DNA of 64,000 nucleotides from Streptomyces durocortorensis (GCF_031760065.1 NZ_CP134500.1:5332001-5396000), one strand, 5' to 3'. Counted from the stretch's first letter, positions 46,470 through 56,116 are shown. Made by a program: numbers and translations. Notes: a model not told the origin generated them from the letters alone.

Positions 46470-47461
46470 TTCCCCTCGTTCTCGGTGGCGCCCTGTTTGT
46501 TCCAGTCCTCGCCCCAGCCCGCGCCCACCGCGGGCGCCCCGGCGACGGGGTCCCGTTCGGAGTGGGCGTGATACTCGACGGAAGCGGCGGTCATCTGCAT
46601 GAAGGCGTCCTCCAGCGAGGCCCGCTGGGCGCTCAGCTCGTGCAGCACCACCTGGTGACGGGCGGCCAGCTCGCCGAGCTCCTCGGTGGTGGCGCCGTCG
46701 ATCTCCAGGGTCCCGCTGCCCGTCTCGACGACCGTGAATCCCTCCTGGTGCAGCACATCGCGCAGCCGTTCCTGCTGGGGCGAGCGCAGCCGCACATAAC
46801 TGCGGGAGTTCTCATGGATGAAGTCCGCCATCGAGGTGTCGGCGAGCAGCTTGCCCTGGCCGATCACGATCAAATGGTCCGCGGTCAGCGCCATTTCGCT
46901 CATCAGGTGGGATGAGACGAAGATCGTCCGGCCCTCCGAGGCGAGCGCCTTCATCAGATTGCGGATCCAGTGAATTCCCTCGGGGTCCAGTCCGTTGACC
47001 GGTTCGTCGAACATCAGGATCTCGGGATCGCCGAGCAGTGCCGACGCGATGCCGAGCCGCTGGCCCATGCCGAGGGAGAACCCCTTGGACTTCTTCCGCG
47101 CCACCGCGCTGAGGCCGACCATGTCGAGCACCTCGTCGACCCGGCTGCTCGGGATGCGGTTGCTCTGCGCCAGGCACAGCAGGTTGTTGTACGCGCTGCG
47201 GCCGCCGTGCATCGCCTTGGCGTCGAGGAGCGCCCCGATGTACTTCAGCGGTTCCTGGAGGTCGCGGTAGTGCTTGCCGTCGATGCGCACCGTGCCACTG
47301 GTCGGATTGTCGAGATCGAGCATCATCCGCATCGTGGTGGACTTGCCTGCCCCGTTGGGACCCAGAAAGCCCGTCACGATACCCGGTTTCACCTGACATG
47401 TCAGGTGATCGACGGCGATCTTGCTGCCGAACCGTTTGGTGAGTCCCTCAAGCTCGATCAT
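46466..47461 (-). CDS. ABC transporter ATP-binding protein, pair 1
   Basis: A 331-residue ATPase nearly collinear with the one at 44334: GPNGAGKST, FSLGMGQRLGIA, ILMFDEPVNGLDPEG and VSSHLMSEM. The family name in databases is often daunorubicin-resistance-like, but no drug is implied by sequence. ATG at 47461 has no good ribosome binding site; TAGCGT ends six bases before it, so a leaderless transcript is possible. filP is 96 bases upstream on the same strand. Confidence 0.88.
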   Translation of the reverse strand: MIELEGLTKRFGSKIAVDHLTCQVKPGIVTGFLGPNGAGKSTTMRMMLDLDNPTSGTVRIDGKHYRDLQEPLKYIGALLDAKAMHGGRSAYNNLLCLAQSNRIPSSRVDEVLDMVGLSAVARKKSKGFSLGMGQRLGIASALLGDPEILMFDEPVNGLDPEGIHWIRNLMKALASEGRTIFVSSHLMSEMALTADHLIVIGQGKLLADTSMADFIHENSRSYVRLRSPQQERLRDVLHQEGFTVVETGSGTLEIDGATTEELGELAARHQVVLHELSAQRASLEDAFMQMTAASVEYHAHSERDPVAGAPAVGAGWGEDWNKQGATENEGK

Positions 47462-47557
47462 GCGCCTACGCTAGAACGCCCGAGCGCCCGGCGCCACCAC
47501 AAAGGCGGAACCGGGCGCACACGGGGGTATCGCGGGTACTACGGTGCCGACGTGGCG

Positions 47558-48496
47558 TCAGCGGGTCTGCTGGGCGGGCACGCCACGGGTGGCGGCCTCG
47601 TCCTCCACCGGGGCGCCGGCGGCGGCCACGGCGGCGCCGGTCAGCGTCGCCAGCATCTCGCGGACGTTGGTCAGCTGCGCGTTGATCGAGTCGCGGCGGT
47701 TGGTGAGCGCCGCCAGCTCGCGCTCCGATTCGCTGCGGATCCGGTCGGCCTTGGCGTTGGCGTCGGCGACGATGTCCTCGGCCTGGCGCTGTGCGGTCTC
47801 CACCGTCTGGCGGGCCCGGCGCTCGGCGTCCGTACGGAGCTTCTCGGCCTCCAGGCGGAGCTGCTCGGCGCGGTGCTCGATCTCGGCGAGGCGCTTCTCG
47901 GCCTTGGCCTGACGGGACGCGAGGTCGCGCTCCGACTGCTCACGGCGCTTGGCGAGGTTCGTCTCGAAGTCGGCCGCGGCCTGGGCGGCCTTGGCGCGGG
48001 TCTCCTCGAAGAGGGCGTCGGCCTCCTCGCGCTTCTGCTGGGCGTCCTTCTGGGCGTCCGAGCGCAGGGTGTTCGCCTCGCCCTGGGCCTTCTCGACGAT
48101 ACGGACGCCCTCGTCCTCGGCCTTCGCCTTGCGCTCGGCGGCGAACGACTCGGCGTCGTTGCGCACCTGCTGGGCGGCCGACTCGGCGAGCTCGCGGTGC
48201 TGCTCGGCCGCGCGACGGGCCTCCTCGCGCAGGTCCTTGGCCTCCTCCTCGGCGAGGCGGAGAATCTTCTCGACACGGGCACCGAGACCGGCGTACGACG
48301 GCTCGGCGTCATTGACCTGGGCCTGGGCGTTCTGCGTTTCGAGGTGCAGCTCCTCGATGCGCTTTTCCAGAGAGGTGATTCGGGCCAGAGCACTATCACG
48401 GTCGGCGACGAGCTTGGTAATGCGGTCGTCCACCTGACCGCGGTCGTAACCACGTCGCACGAGCTCGAAGCCGAAGGGGGAGGAAGGGTCGCTCAT
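47558..48496 (-). CDS. filP: FilP-type filament-forming coiled-coil protein
   Basis: A 312-residue protein, close to the length I recall for S. coelicolor FilP. Starts MSDPSSPFGFELVRRGYDRG, which includes the DivIVA-like FELVRRGYDR element, then an almost continuous coiled coil (about residues 25-280) rich in Glu, Arg, Ala and Gln. FilP self-assembles into an intermediate-filament-like network behind hyphal tips and interacts with DivIVA and Scy. ATG at 48496 is the canonical start. A putative promoter lies at 48537-48563; scy is immediately upstream on the same strand. Confidence 0.9.
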   Translation of the reverse strand: MSDPSSPFGFELVRRGYDRGQVDDRITKLVADRDSALARITSLEKRIEELHLETQNAQAQVNDAEPSYAGLGARVEKILRLAEEEAKDLREEARRAAEQHRELAESAAQQVRNDAESFAAERKAKAEDEGVRIVEKAQGEANTLRSDAQKDAQQKREEADALFEETRAKAAQAAADFETNLAKRREQSERDLASRQAKAEKRLAEIEHRAEQLRLEAEKLRTDAERRARQTVETAQRQAEDIVADANAKADRIRSESERELAALTNRRDSINAQLTNVREMLATLTGAAVAAAGAPVEDEAATRGVPAQQTR

Positions 48497-48536
48497 GGGG
48501 TTCCTGTCGAATGAGACCGGTGAGGTGATAGAGGGA

Positions 48537-48563
48537 ATCCTAGGGGCCATAGCGGCGTGTCAG
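48537..48563 (-). promoter_or_regulatory. Possible filP promoter
   Basis: Minus strand CTGACA (48563-48558), 15 bases, TAGGAT (48542-48537). The -10 is an ideal streptomycete hexamer; the 15-base spacing is short. A start near 48530 would give a leader of about 35 bases. It suggests filP can be expressed apart from scy. Confidence 0.4.
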
Positions 48564-48696
48564 CGTGCAGATGCCGGTTTGATCTGGAGAATGACACCCC
48601 TTTTGAGTGGCTGACCCCTGGAGTACTTGCACTCGAAGGGTTGAATGTCCATGACGAAGCACGGGCCCCCGTAGATCACTACCGTCCGGTAGGTCG

Positions 48697-51600
48697 CTAC
48701 CGCTCGGACGACTTGCCCCCCGACCGGCTGCCCGCCGCCGCCGGAGCCTTGACGCCTCCCGCGGAGCCGCCCGCCGGTTTACCGCCCCCGGTCGGAGCCT
48801 CGAAAGACTCCAACGCTTCGAGCACGTCCTGGACACGGGAGATCTCCGCATTGATGTCCTCGCGCCTGCGCACCAGGACATCCAGCTCGCGCTGACCCTC
48901 GTCGACCGTCTTCTTGGCCTCGGCCTCCGCGTCGGCACGCAGCTTCTCCGCCTCGCGGATCAGCCCGGCCTTCTTGGCCTCGGCCTCCTTCAGCAGCGAC
49001 TCGGCCCGCTTCACCGCGGCGATCCGTACCTTGCTGGCCTCCGAATTGGCCTCCGCCAGCAGCTGCTTGGCCTTCGCCTCGGCCTCCTCGCGCTGCTCGG
49101 TCGCCGCCTTCATCAGGTTGTCGACGCGCTCGCCCGCCGTCTTCATCTGCTCGGACGTCTCGCGGCGGGCCCGCTCGTGCAGTTCCTCGATCTCGCTCTC
49201 CAGCCGGGCCCGCAGCTCCTCTGCCCGCTCCCGGATCTGCGTCGCGTCGCGCCGGGCGCCGACCAGCAGTTCGTCGGCGTCGGCACGGGCGCGCTCCACG
49301 AGGGTGTTGCCCTCGACGGTCGCCTCCGAGGTGATCCGTTCGGCCTCCTTGCGGGCCGCGCCGACCATGGTGTCGGCCTGCCCCTCGGCCTCGGTGGCCG
49401 TACGCAGCGCCTCCTCCCGCGCCTTGTTGATGAGCTGGTCCGCCTGCTCGGCCGCGTCCGCCCGGCGCTTGGCCGCCGCCTCGCGGGCCTCGTCCAGCAC
49501 CCGGTCCGCCTCCTGGCGGGCATCCGCGCGCAGCTCCTCGGCCGCCGACTCCGCGTCGCTGCGCAGCCGTTCGGCCTCCTCGCGGGTCCGGGCCGCGTGC
49601 TCCTGCGCGGAGCCGAGCCGCTCGGCCGCCTCCGTGCGCATCCGCTCCGCCTCGGCGCCCGCCTCGGCCAGCGTCCGGTCCGCCTGCTCGGTGGAGTCGG
49701 CCCGACGGCGGTTGGCCTCCGTGGTGGCCTCGACCACGAGCGCCTCGGCCGCCCGGTCCGCCTCGGTGCGGATGCGCTCGCTCTCGGTCGTGGACTCGGT
49801 GATCAGCAGGTCCGCCTGCGCCGCCGCCTCCGAGCGGATGCGGTTGGCGTCCTGACGGGCCTCGGCCCGGGCCTTGGACGCGTCCTGCTCCGCCGACGCG
49901 AGGGCGTCGGAGGCTTCCGTACGCATCCGCTGGCTGTACTCGGAGGTGTCCGCGCGCAGCCGCTCCGCCTCGGCGATCGCGTCGGCGACCGTCCGCTCGG
50001 CCAGCGCCTTCGCCGCCTCGGTCTCCTCGTTCGCCTCCCGGCGGATCCGGCTCGCGTCCTCGGACGCCCGTTCCCGCTCGGCGTGCGCGTCGGCGCGGAC
50101 CCGGTCCGCCTCCTCCTGAGCCTCGCCGCGCGTGCGCTCCGCGACGTGCTCGGCCGTCGAGCGCAGCCCGGCGATCTCCTCCTCGGCTTGCTCCTGGAGA
50201 CCGGCGACGGAGTCCCGCACCTGCTGGGCGGTCTGCTCGGCAGCCGCGACCAGCTCGGTGGCCCTGGCGTCCGCCTCCGCGACCAGCCGCTGCGCCTCGG
50301 CCTGCGCCTCCTCGACCCGCTTGCGGGCGGAGGCGAGCAGCTCCTCGCTCTGCTCGCGGGCCCGCTCGCGCTCCTGCTCCGCCTCGGTCCGGGCCGCGCC
50401 GAGGATCTCCTCGGCCTCCCGGCGGCGGCGGGACGCCTCCTCCTGGGCGGCTTCCAGCGCCTCGGCCGCCTCGGTGGCGACCCGCTCGGCGGCCGCGGCC
50501 GCCTCCGCACGCACGCGGTCGGCGCTCTCCTGCGCCTCGGACCTGAGCCGCTCGGCCTCGGCGGACGCCTCCGTGCGCAGCCGTACGGCCAGGCTCTCGG
50601 CCTCGGCCCGGGCCTGTGAGGCGTCCGCGGCGGCCTCGTCGCGCAGCCGCTCGGCCTCCGCCCCGGCCTGCTCGGTCAGCGCCCGCACGCGCTCGGCGGT
50701 CTCGGCTCGCTGCCGCTCCGCCTCCTCGGCCGTCTCGCGGCGGATGCGCTCCGCTTCCGTACGCGCCTCGCCGAGCGCCTCCTCGGCGGCGGCGAGCCGG
50801 GCCTCGGCCTCGCCGTGCAGCCGGGTCTGCTCCTCGGCGGCCTCGGCCTGCCGGGCGGCGAGGCCGCGCTCGGTCTCCTCGCGCAGCTCGGCAGCGGCCC
50901 GCTCGGCCGCCTCCGTGGTCGCCGCCGCCTGCTCCTCGGCCTCGGCCCGCAGCTTGTCGGCCTCGGCGCGCGTGCGCTCCAGTGTCTCCTCGGCCTGCTT
51001 GCGCAGGGTGGCGGCCCGCTCGGCGGCCTCGGCGCGGATGCGCTCGCTCTCGCCGTTCGCCTTGGTGCGCAGCTCGTCGGCGTCGGAGCGGGCCTTGGTC
51101 AGCAGCTCCTCGGCGGTGCGTGCGCCCTCCTCCAGCTGCTGGACCGCCTCGCGGCGAGCCTCGCTCCGGATGCGCTCGCCCTCGGCGACCGCCTCGGAGC
51201 GCAGCTGCTCGGCCTCGCCGCGCAGTCGGCGGGCCTCCTCCTGGAGCTCGACCGTCTTGGCCCGGTACTCCTTGGTGTCGTCCTTGGCCGCGCCCTTGAG
51301 CTGGTCGGCCTGCTCGGCGGCCTCGCCGCGCAGCCGGTCCGCCTCGGCCTCCGCCTCGCGGCGGATGCGCTCGGCCTCCTCGCTCGCCGCCTTCGTCGTC
51401 GACTGCGCGTCCTCGGAAGCCTTGGTCAGCACCTCCTCGGCGCTGCGGGCGGCCTTCGCTAGCTGGGCCGCGGCCTCCTCGGCGGCGACCGTACCGGCCT
51501 TCTCGGCGGCCTCCGCGACCAGCCGCTCCGCCTCGGCGCGGGCGTCGGACAGGGCCTGCTCGGCCTCTTCCTTGAGGGCGTCGGCGCTCTTGGTGGCCTC

Positions 51601-52557
51601 GCCGACCAGCCGGGCGATCTCCGACTTGGCCGTACGGGTGCGCTGCTCGTTCTGCGACTCGGCGGCGGCCAGCTGCTTGGCGGCCGCCTCCTTCGCCTCG
51701 GCGAGGACCTTCTCGGCCTCCAGCCGGGACTCGCGCAGCCGGGTCTCGGCCTCCGCGAGGCGCTGCTCGGCGGACCGGTTCAGCTCGGCGGTCTGGCGGC
51801 GGGCCTGGTCGGTCTCGGCGGTCGTGCTGGAACGCAGCTGCTCCGCGTGGCTGGTGGCCTCCTGGGCCTGCGCGGACGCGGCCCCGAGGAGCCGCTCGGC
51901 GTCCTTGCGGGCGCGCAGCAGGATCGCTTCGGCTTCGGTCCTGGCCGCCTCGGTGTCCGCGCCGACCCGCTGGCGGGTCTCCTCGGCCAGCCGGGCGGCC
52001 TCGTTGCGGGCGGCGGCCAGCGCCTGTTCGGCCTCGGCGCGGGACTCGTCCATGAGCCGACGGGCCTGCGCCTCGGTCCGGGCGCGCAGCTGCTCGGCCC
52101 AGGCGACGTTCTCGTTGACGTGCGACTCGACGGTCTGGCGGCGCTCGGCCAGCTCCTGGTCGAGCCGCTGCCTGCGCTGCACGGCCTCGGTGTGCAACTC
52201 CGCCTGGAGGCGGGCCTGGTGCTCGGCGTGCTCCTGAAGAATCCGCTGCGTCTGGGCCCGGGCCTCGCGCAGCTCGCGCTCGGCGTCGCTGCGCATCTGC
52301 TCGGCCTGGGCCTGCGCGTTCCGAAGGAGCTGTTCGGCCTGGTAGCCGATGTCCGCGCTGTCATAGGCGGGACGGGTCGCGAGATTGCGCCGAGCCTCGT
52401 GCAGCTTGGCGCGCAAGACCTCGACCTGGTAACCGAGGTCCTCGGCGTGCTGGACGGCCTTCTCCCGGTCGGTCTTCAGCCGGTCCATCTCGGCTTCGAA
52501 CCGCGAGAGATGGTCGTCTTCAGCTCGGTGGCTCTCCTGGCGTTCGTAGCCCCGCAC
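48697..52557 (-). CDS. scy: Scy: giant coiled-coil polarity protein
   Basis: A 1286-residue protein, slightly shorter than the ~1326 I recall for S. coelicolor. After a short N-terminus (MRGYERQESHRAEDDHLSRF) it is nearly all coiled coil, with quasi-repeats of EAERxRxEAxEEA and an underlying periodicity described for Scy as a 51-residue repeat. The last ~40 residues are Gly/Ala/Lys-rich. Scy recruits DivIVA and FilP to set new hyphal tips. GTG at 52557. It lies upstream of filP on the same strand; together they form the polar-growth locus. Confidence 0.92.
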   Translation of the reverse strand: MRGYERQESHRAEDDHLSRFEAEMDRLKTDREKAVQHAEDLGYQVEVLRAKLHEARRNLATRPAYDSADIGYQAEQLLRNAQAQAEQMRSDAERELREARAQTQRILQEHAEHQARLQAELHTEAVQRRQRLDQELAERRQTVESHVNENVAWAEQLRARTEAQARRLMDESRAEAEQALAAARNEAARLAEETRQRVGADTEAARTEAEAILLRARKDAERLLGAASAQAQEATSHAEQLRSSTTAETDQARRQTAELNRSAEQRLAEAETRLRESRLEAEKVLAEAKEAAAKQLAAAESQNEQRTRTAKSEIARLVGEATKSADALKEEAEQALSDARAEAERLVAEAAEKAGTVAAEEAAAQLAKAARSAEEVLTKASEDAQSTTKAASEEAERIRREAEAEADRLRGEAAEQADQLKGAAKDDTKEYRAKTVELQEEARRLRGEAEQLRSEAVAEGERIRSEARREAVQQLEEGARTAEELLTKARSDADELRTKANGESERIRAEAAERAATLRKQAEETLERTRAEADKLRAEAEEQAAATTEAAERAAAELREETERGLAARQAEAAEEQTRLHGEAEARLAAAEEALGEARTEAERIRRETAEEAERQRAETAERVRALTEQAGAEAERLRDEAAADASQARAEAESLAVRLRTEASAEAERLRSEAQESADRVRAEAAAAAERVATEAAEALEAAQEEASRRRREAEEILGAARTEAEQERERAREQSEELLASARKRVEEAQAEAQRLVAEADARATELVAAAEQTAQQVRDSVAGLQEQAEEEIAGLRSTAEHVAERTRGEAQEEADRVRADAHAERERASEDASRIRREANEETEAAKALAERTVADAIAEAERLRADTSEYSQRMRTEASDALASAEQDASKARAEARQDANRIRSEAAAQADLLITESTTESERIRTEADRAAEALVVEATTEANRRRADSTEQADRTLAEAGAEAERMRTEAAERLGSAQEHAARTREEAERLRSDAESAAEELRADARQEADRVLDEAREAAAKRRADAAEQADQLINKAREEALRTATEAEGQADTMVGAARKEAERITSEATVEGNTLVERARADADELLVGARRDATQIRERAEELRARLESEIEELHERARRETSEQMKTAGERVDNLMKAATEQREEAEAKAKQLLAEANSEASKVRIAAVKRAESLLKEAEAKKAGLIREAEKLRADAEAEAKKTVDEGQRELDVLVRRREDINAEISRVQDVLEALESFEAPTGGGKPAGGSAGGVKAPAAAGSRSGGKSSER

Positions 52558-52756
52558 TGCGCGGTCCCATCCTTCCCCGAGCTCTCAACGTCGTTCGAGC
52601 AGGGGAGACCCCAACCCTGGTCGCAACGCACGAGTACCGCTCGCCGGCGAGCGGTCCCCCGGGGAATGGTGACAGACAAACGACGAGGACGCGGTACGGC
52701 CCCGACCCGGCCCCGGCCCGGAACCGCCCACTCTACCGGGCCGGGTATCCGCCAGG

Positions 52757-53185
52757 TCAGTGCTCCGGGCTGCTCGTGACCAGTTCGGTGAGGACTCCGT
52801 GGCAGTCCTTGGGGTGCAGGAACGTGATCCGGGACCCCATCGAACCCGTCCTGGGCTCGTCGTACAGCACCCGGACGCCCTTCTCACGGATGTCCGCGGC
52901 GTCCCCGTCGACGTCCGCCGTACCGAAGGCGATGTGGTGGACGCCCTCCCCGTTCTTCGCCAGCCACTTGCCCACGGCCGAGTCCTCCCGGGTCGGCTCC
53001 AGCAGCTGGAGGTACGAAGCCCCGCCGTCCGAGGTCTCGTTGATCTTGAGCATGGCCTCCCGGACGCCCTGCTCCTCGTTGATCTCGGTGTGGAACACCT
53101 CGAACCCGTACGTGGCACGGTAGAAGTCGACGGTCCTGTCCAGGTCGAAACAGGCGATTCCGATGTGATCGATGCGCGTCAGCAT
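52757..53185 (-). CDS. mce: Methylmalonyl-CoA epimerase
   Basis: Interconverts (2R)- and (2S)-methylmalonyl-CoA so that mutase can act. The 142-residue vicinal-oxygen-chelate protein has two repeats with metal ligands His7 (RIDHIGIACF), a second His in GVHHIAFG, and the C-terminal Glu in GVLTELV. ATG at 53185 gives the canonical MLTRIDHIGIA start. It is divergent from the thiolase gene. The shared region with meaB ties it to propionyl-CoA/methylmalonyl-CoA flux that feeds polyketides. Confidence 0.93.
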   Translation of the reverse strand: MLTRIDHIGIACFDLDRTVDFYRATYGFEVFHTEINEEQGVREAMLKINETSDGGASYLQLLEPTREDSAVGKWLAKNGEGVHHIAFGTADVDGDAADIREKGVRVLYDEPRTGSMGSRITFLHPKDCHGVLTELVTSSPEH

Positions 53186-53330
53186 GGACTCAGCATGGCT
53201 CCGCGCCCCGGCTCCCGCCACGGTTACGCAACGTGCGCGCGATCACACCGGCAGCCGGATGACGGGCGCGGCACCGCTCAGTACATTCAGGTAAACCCTC
53301 GTTCACATCCGATCCCAAGGGGCCGTGCCC

Positions 53331-54536
53331 ATGCCAGCAACGACCGGTACCACCACCTCAGTGATCGTCGCGGGCGCCCGGACGCCCATGGGCCGCCTCC
53401 TCGGCTCCCTCAAGAGCTTCTCCGCGGCCGACCTCGGCGGAGTGGCGATCAAGGCCGCCCTGGACCGGGCGGGCATCGGCGGCGACCAGGTCCAGTACGT
53501 GATCATGGGCCAGGTGCTCCAGGCGGGCGCGGGCCAGATCCCCGCCCGGCAGGCCGCCGTCAAGGCCGGCATCCCGATGAACGTGCCCGCGCTCACGATC
53601 AACAAGGTGTGTCTGTCCGGGCTGGACGCCATCGCCCTGGCCGACCAGCTCATCCGTGCCGGGGAGTTCGACGTCGTGGTCGCGGGCGGCCAGGAGTCCA
53701 TGACCAACGCCCCGCACCTGCTCCCCAAGTCCCGCGAGGGCTACAAGTACGGCGCGATCGAGATGCTGGACTCGATGGCGCACGACGGTCTCACCGACGC
53801 CTACGAGAACATCCCCATGGGCGAGTCCACCGAGAAGCACAACACCCGCCTCGGCCTCGACCGCACCACCCAGGACGCGATCGGCGCCCTCTCCCACCAG
53901 CGGGCCGCCGCCGCCCAGAAGAACGGCGTCTTCGAGGCCGAGATCACCCCGGTCGAGATCCCGCAGCGCAAGGGAGACCCGGTCCTGTTCGCCAAGGACG
54001 AGGGCATCCGTCCCGAGACGACCGTGGAGTCCCTCGGCAAGCTGCGCCCGGCCTTCGCCAAGGACGGCACGATCACCGCGGGCACCTCCTCGCAGATCTC
54101 GGACGGCGCCGCCGCGGTCGTCGTCATGAGCAAGGCCAGGGCCGAGGAGCTCGGCCTCGACTGGATCGCCGAGATCGGCGCCCACGGAAACGTCGCGGGC
54201 CCCGACAACTCCCTCCAGTCGCAGCCCTCGGGCGCCATCCGGCACGCCCTCAAGAAGGACGGCCTGACCGTCGACGACCTCGACCTGATCGAGATCAACG
54301 AGGCGTTCGCGGCCGTCGCCGTCCAGTCCATGAAGGACCTGGGCGTCACCTCGGACAAGGTCAACGTCAACGGCGGCGCGATCGCGCTCGGCCACCCCAT
54401 CGGGATGTCCGGTGCCCGGGTCGTCCTCCACCTGGCCCTGGAGCTGAAGCGGCGCGGCGGCGGCACGGGCGCGGCGGCGCTGTGCGGCGGCGGCGGCCAG
54501 GGCGACGCACTGATCATCCGCGTTCCGGGCAAGTAG
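53331..54536 (+). CDS. Acetyl-CoA C-acetyltransferase (thiolase)
   Basis: Thiolase of 401 residues: nucleophilic Cys94 in [11 protein letters not shown], His in [11 protein letters not shown], and second Cys in [11 protein letters not shown]. The short-chain signature [12 protein letters not shown] supports biosynthetic acetoacetyl-CoA or related beta-oxidation use. ATG at 53331 follows AAGGGG; GTG 53325 is in frame. meaB begins 65 bases downstream after a tandem repeat. Confidence 0.93.
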   Translation: MPATTGTTTSVIVAGARTPMGRLLGSLKSFSAADLGGVAIKAALDRAGIGGDQVQYVIMGQVLQAGAGQIPARQAAVKAGIPMNVPALTINKVCLSGLDAIALADQLIRAGEFDVVVAGGQESMTNAPHLLPKSREGYKYGAIEMLDSMAHDGLTDAYENIPMGESTEKHNTRLGLDRTTQDAIGALSHQRAAAAQKNGVFEAEITPVEIPQRKGDPVLFAKDEGIRPETTVESLGKLRPAFAKDGTITAGTSSQISDGAAAVVVMSKARAEELGLDWIAEIGAHGNVAGPDNSLQSQPSGAIRHALKKDGLTVDDLDLIEINEAFAAVAVQSMKDLGVTSDKVNVNGGAIALGHPIGMSGARVVLHLALELKRRGGGTGAAALCGGGGQGDALIIRVPGK

Positions 54537-54537
54537 T

Positions 54538-54571
54538 ACCCGTACGGATTCCAGACCCGTACGGATTCCAG
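54538..54571 (+). repeat. 17-bp tandem repeat between thiolase and meaB
   Basis: ACCCGTACGGATTCCAG occurs twice in direct, uninterrupted succession (54538-54554 and 54555-54571), starting immediately after the thiolase stop codon. Each unit contains the palindromic CGTACG. It could be a recent duplication or a binding site. Confidence 0.85.
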
Positions 54572-54601
54572 GGCTAGGGCAAGGCGAACGGAGCGGTGAA
54601 C

Positions 54602-55564
54602 GTGGACGTGGACGTCCCCACGCTGGTCGAGCAGGCGCGAGCAGGCAGGCCGCGTGCGGTGGCCCGGCTGATCTCGCTGGTGGAGGGGGCGTCCCCGCAA
54701 CTGCGCGAGGTGATGGCCGCGCTGGCACCGCTGGCGGGCCACGCCTACGTCGTCGGGCTCACGGGCTCGCCCGGCGTCGGCAAGTCCACGTCCACCTCGG
54801 CCCTGGTCTCCGCCTACCGCCGGGCGGGCAAACGGGTCGGCGTCCTCGCCGTCGACCCGTCCTCGCCCTTCTCCGGCGGCGCCCTGCTGGGCGACCGGGT
54901 CCGGATGTCGGACCACGCGTCCGACCCCGGCGTCTACATCCGCTCGATGGCCACCCGGGGCCACCTGGGCGGCCTCGCCTGGTCCGCCCCCCAGGCGATC
55001 CGGGTGCTGGACGCGGCGGGTTGCGACGTGGTCCTCGTCGAGACGGTCGGCGTCGGCCAGTCCGAGGTGGAGATCGCCTCCCAGGCCGACACCTCCGTCG
55101 TCCTGCTCGCCCCCGGCATGGGCGACGGCATCCAGGCGGCCAAGGCCGGAATCCTGGAGATCGGTGACGTCTACGTGGTCAACAAGGCCGACCGCGACGG
55201 CGCCGACGCCACCGCCCGCGAGCTGAACCACATGCTGGGCCTCGGAGAGTCCCGCGCCCCCGGCGACTGGCGCCCCCCGATCGTCAAGACGGTCGCGGCC
55301 CGGGGCGAGGGCATCGACGAGGTCGTGGAAGCCCTGGAGAAGCACCGGGCCTGGATGGAGGAGCACGGAGTCCTGGCCGCCCGCCGCACGGCCCGCGCGT
55401 CCCACGAGGTCGAGACGATCGCCGTCACCGCGCTCCGCGAGAGGATCGCCGACCTGCGCGGCGACCGCCGTCTGCACGCCCTGGCCGAGCGCATCGTGGC
55501 GGGGACCCTGGACCCGTACGCGGCGGCGGACGAGCTGGTGGCGGGGTTGACGGGGGGCTCCTGA
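54602..55564 (+). CDS. meaB: MeaB-type G-protein chaperone of methylmalonyl-CoA mutase
   Basis: GTPase that protects and loads the B12-dependent mutase. The 320 residues include P-loop GSPGVGKSTS, AVDPSSPFSGGALLGDRVRM (switch/base III region), ETVGVGQSE and base-specificity NKAD. The N-terminal helical and C-terminal dimerisation arms are both present. GTG at 54602 has GGAG eight bases upstream; GTG 54596 is in frame. It follows the thiolase on the same strand. Confidence 0.94.
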   Translation: MDVDVPTLVEQARAGRPRAVARLISLVEGASPQLREVMAALAPLAGHAYVVGLTGSPGVGKSTSTSALVSAYRRAGKRVGVLAVDPSSPFSGGALLGDRVRMSDHASDPGVYIRSMATRGHLGGLAWSAPQAIRVLDAAGCDVVLVETVGVGQSEVEIASQADTSVVLLAPGMGDGIQAAKAGILEIGDVYVVNKADRDGADATARELNHMLGLGESRAPGDWRPPIVKTVAARGEGIDEVVEALEKHRAWMEEHGVLAARRTARASHEVETIAVTALRERIADLRGDRRLHALAERIVAGTLDPYAAADELVAGLTGGS

Positions 55565-55578
55565 GCAGGCGCTGAAGG

Positions 55579-55606
55579 CACCGGGGCGGCATGAGCCGCC
55601 CCGGTG
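55579..55606 (+). terminator. Bidirectional terminator after meaB
   Basis: Perfect 12-bp stem CACCGGGGCGGC / GCCGCCCCGGTG with loop ATGA, 15 bases after the meaB stop, between meaB and the convergent gene at 55687. Confidence 0.8.
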
Positions 55607-55686
55607 GCGCTCTCGCGTACGGGCCCGGCGCGCCCACCGCCCCCGTCCTCGGAGCAGAGGTGGCGCCCGGGCGCCGTCCGAGGGTG

Positions 55687-56106
55687 CTACTCGACCAGAC
55701 TCAGCGGTCCGAGCGCATCGATTCCCGCCGCTTCGACCGCCGCACGGCAGAATCTCTCGGGCGGGCAGTAGCGGTGCGCGGTGATGTAGTGGATGACCAG
55801 GTTCGGAGCGGCGTAGATTGTTCCGTCCTCTCCCTTCACCCGGATCTCCGCCGAGCCGAGCCATACCCGGGTGTCCCCGTTCGGCCCGCCGCAGACGGAG
55901 ACCCGGTCCGTGTCGCAGAACTCGCACCTGTGAAAGCCGCGCATCTGGTTCTCGTAGGCGGCGCTGAGGATCACCAACGCCTGCACCACCCGTTCGTCCA
56001 CGACGCCGGTGGCGTAGCCGTGTTTGGGATGCAGCCATCCGACGTTGAGCATGGCACGGGGTGACTCGTCGTAGGAGTACGGTGACAGATCAGGGTAGTG
56101 GCTCAT
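55687..56106 (-). CDS. Unknown protein, possible immunity partner of the neighbouring cassette
   Basis: A 139-residue soluble protein beginning MSHYPDLSPYSYDESPRA, with a central CEFCDTDRVSVCGG and a C-terminal YCPPERFCRAAV. There is no signal peptide or membrane segment. ATG at 56106 follows GAGGGA. The toxin-like gene ends only 10 bases upstream (56117), on the same strand, which is the usual toxin-immunity order. No domain is known to me with certainty, so the immunity role is inferred from context alone. Confidence 0.6.
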   Translation of the reverse strand: MSHYPDLSPYSYDESPRAMLNVGWLHPKHGYATGVVDERVVQALVILSAAYENQMRGFHRCEFCDTDRVSVCGGPNGDTRVWLGSAEIRVKGEDGTIYAAPNLVIHYITAHRYCPPERFCRAAVEAAGIDALGPLSLVE

Positions 56107-56116
56107 GTGCTGTCCC

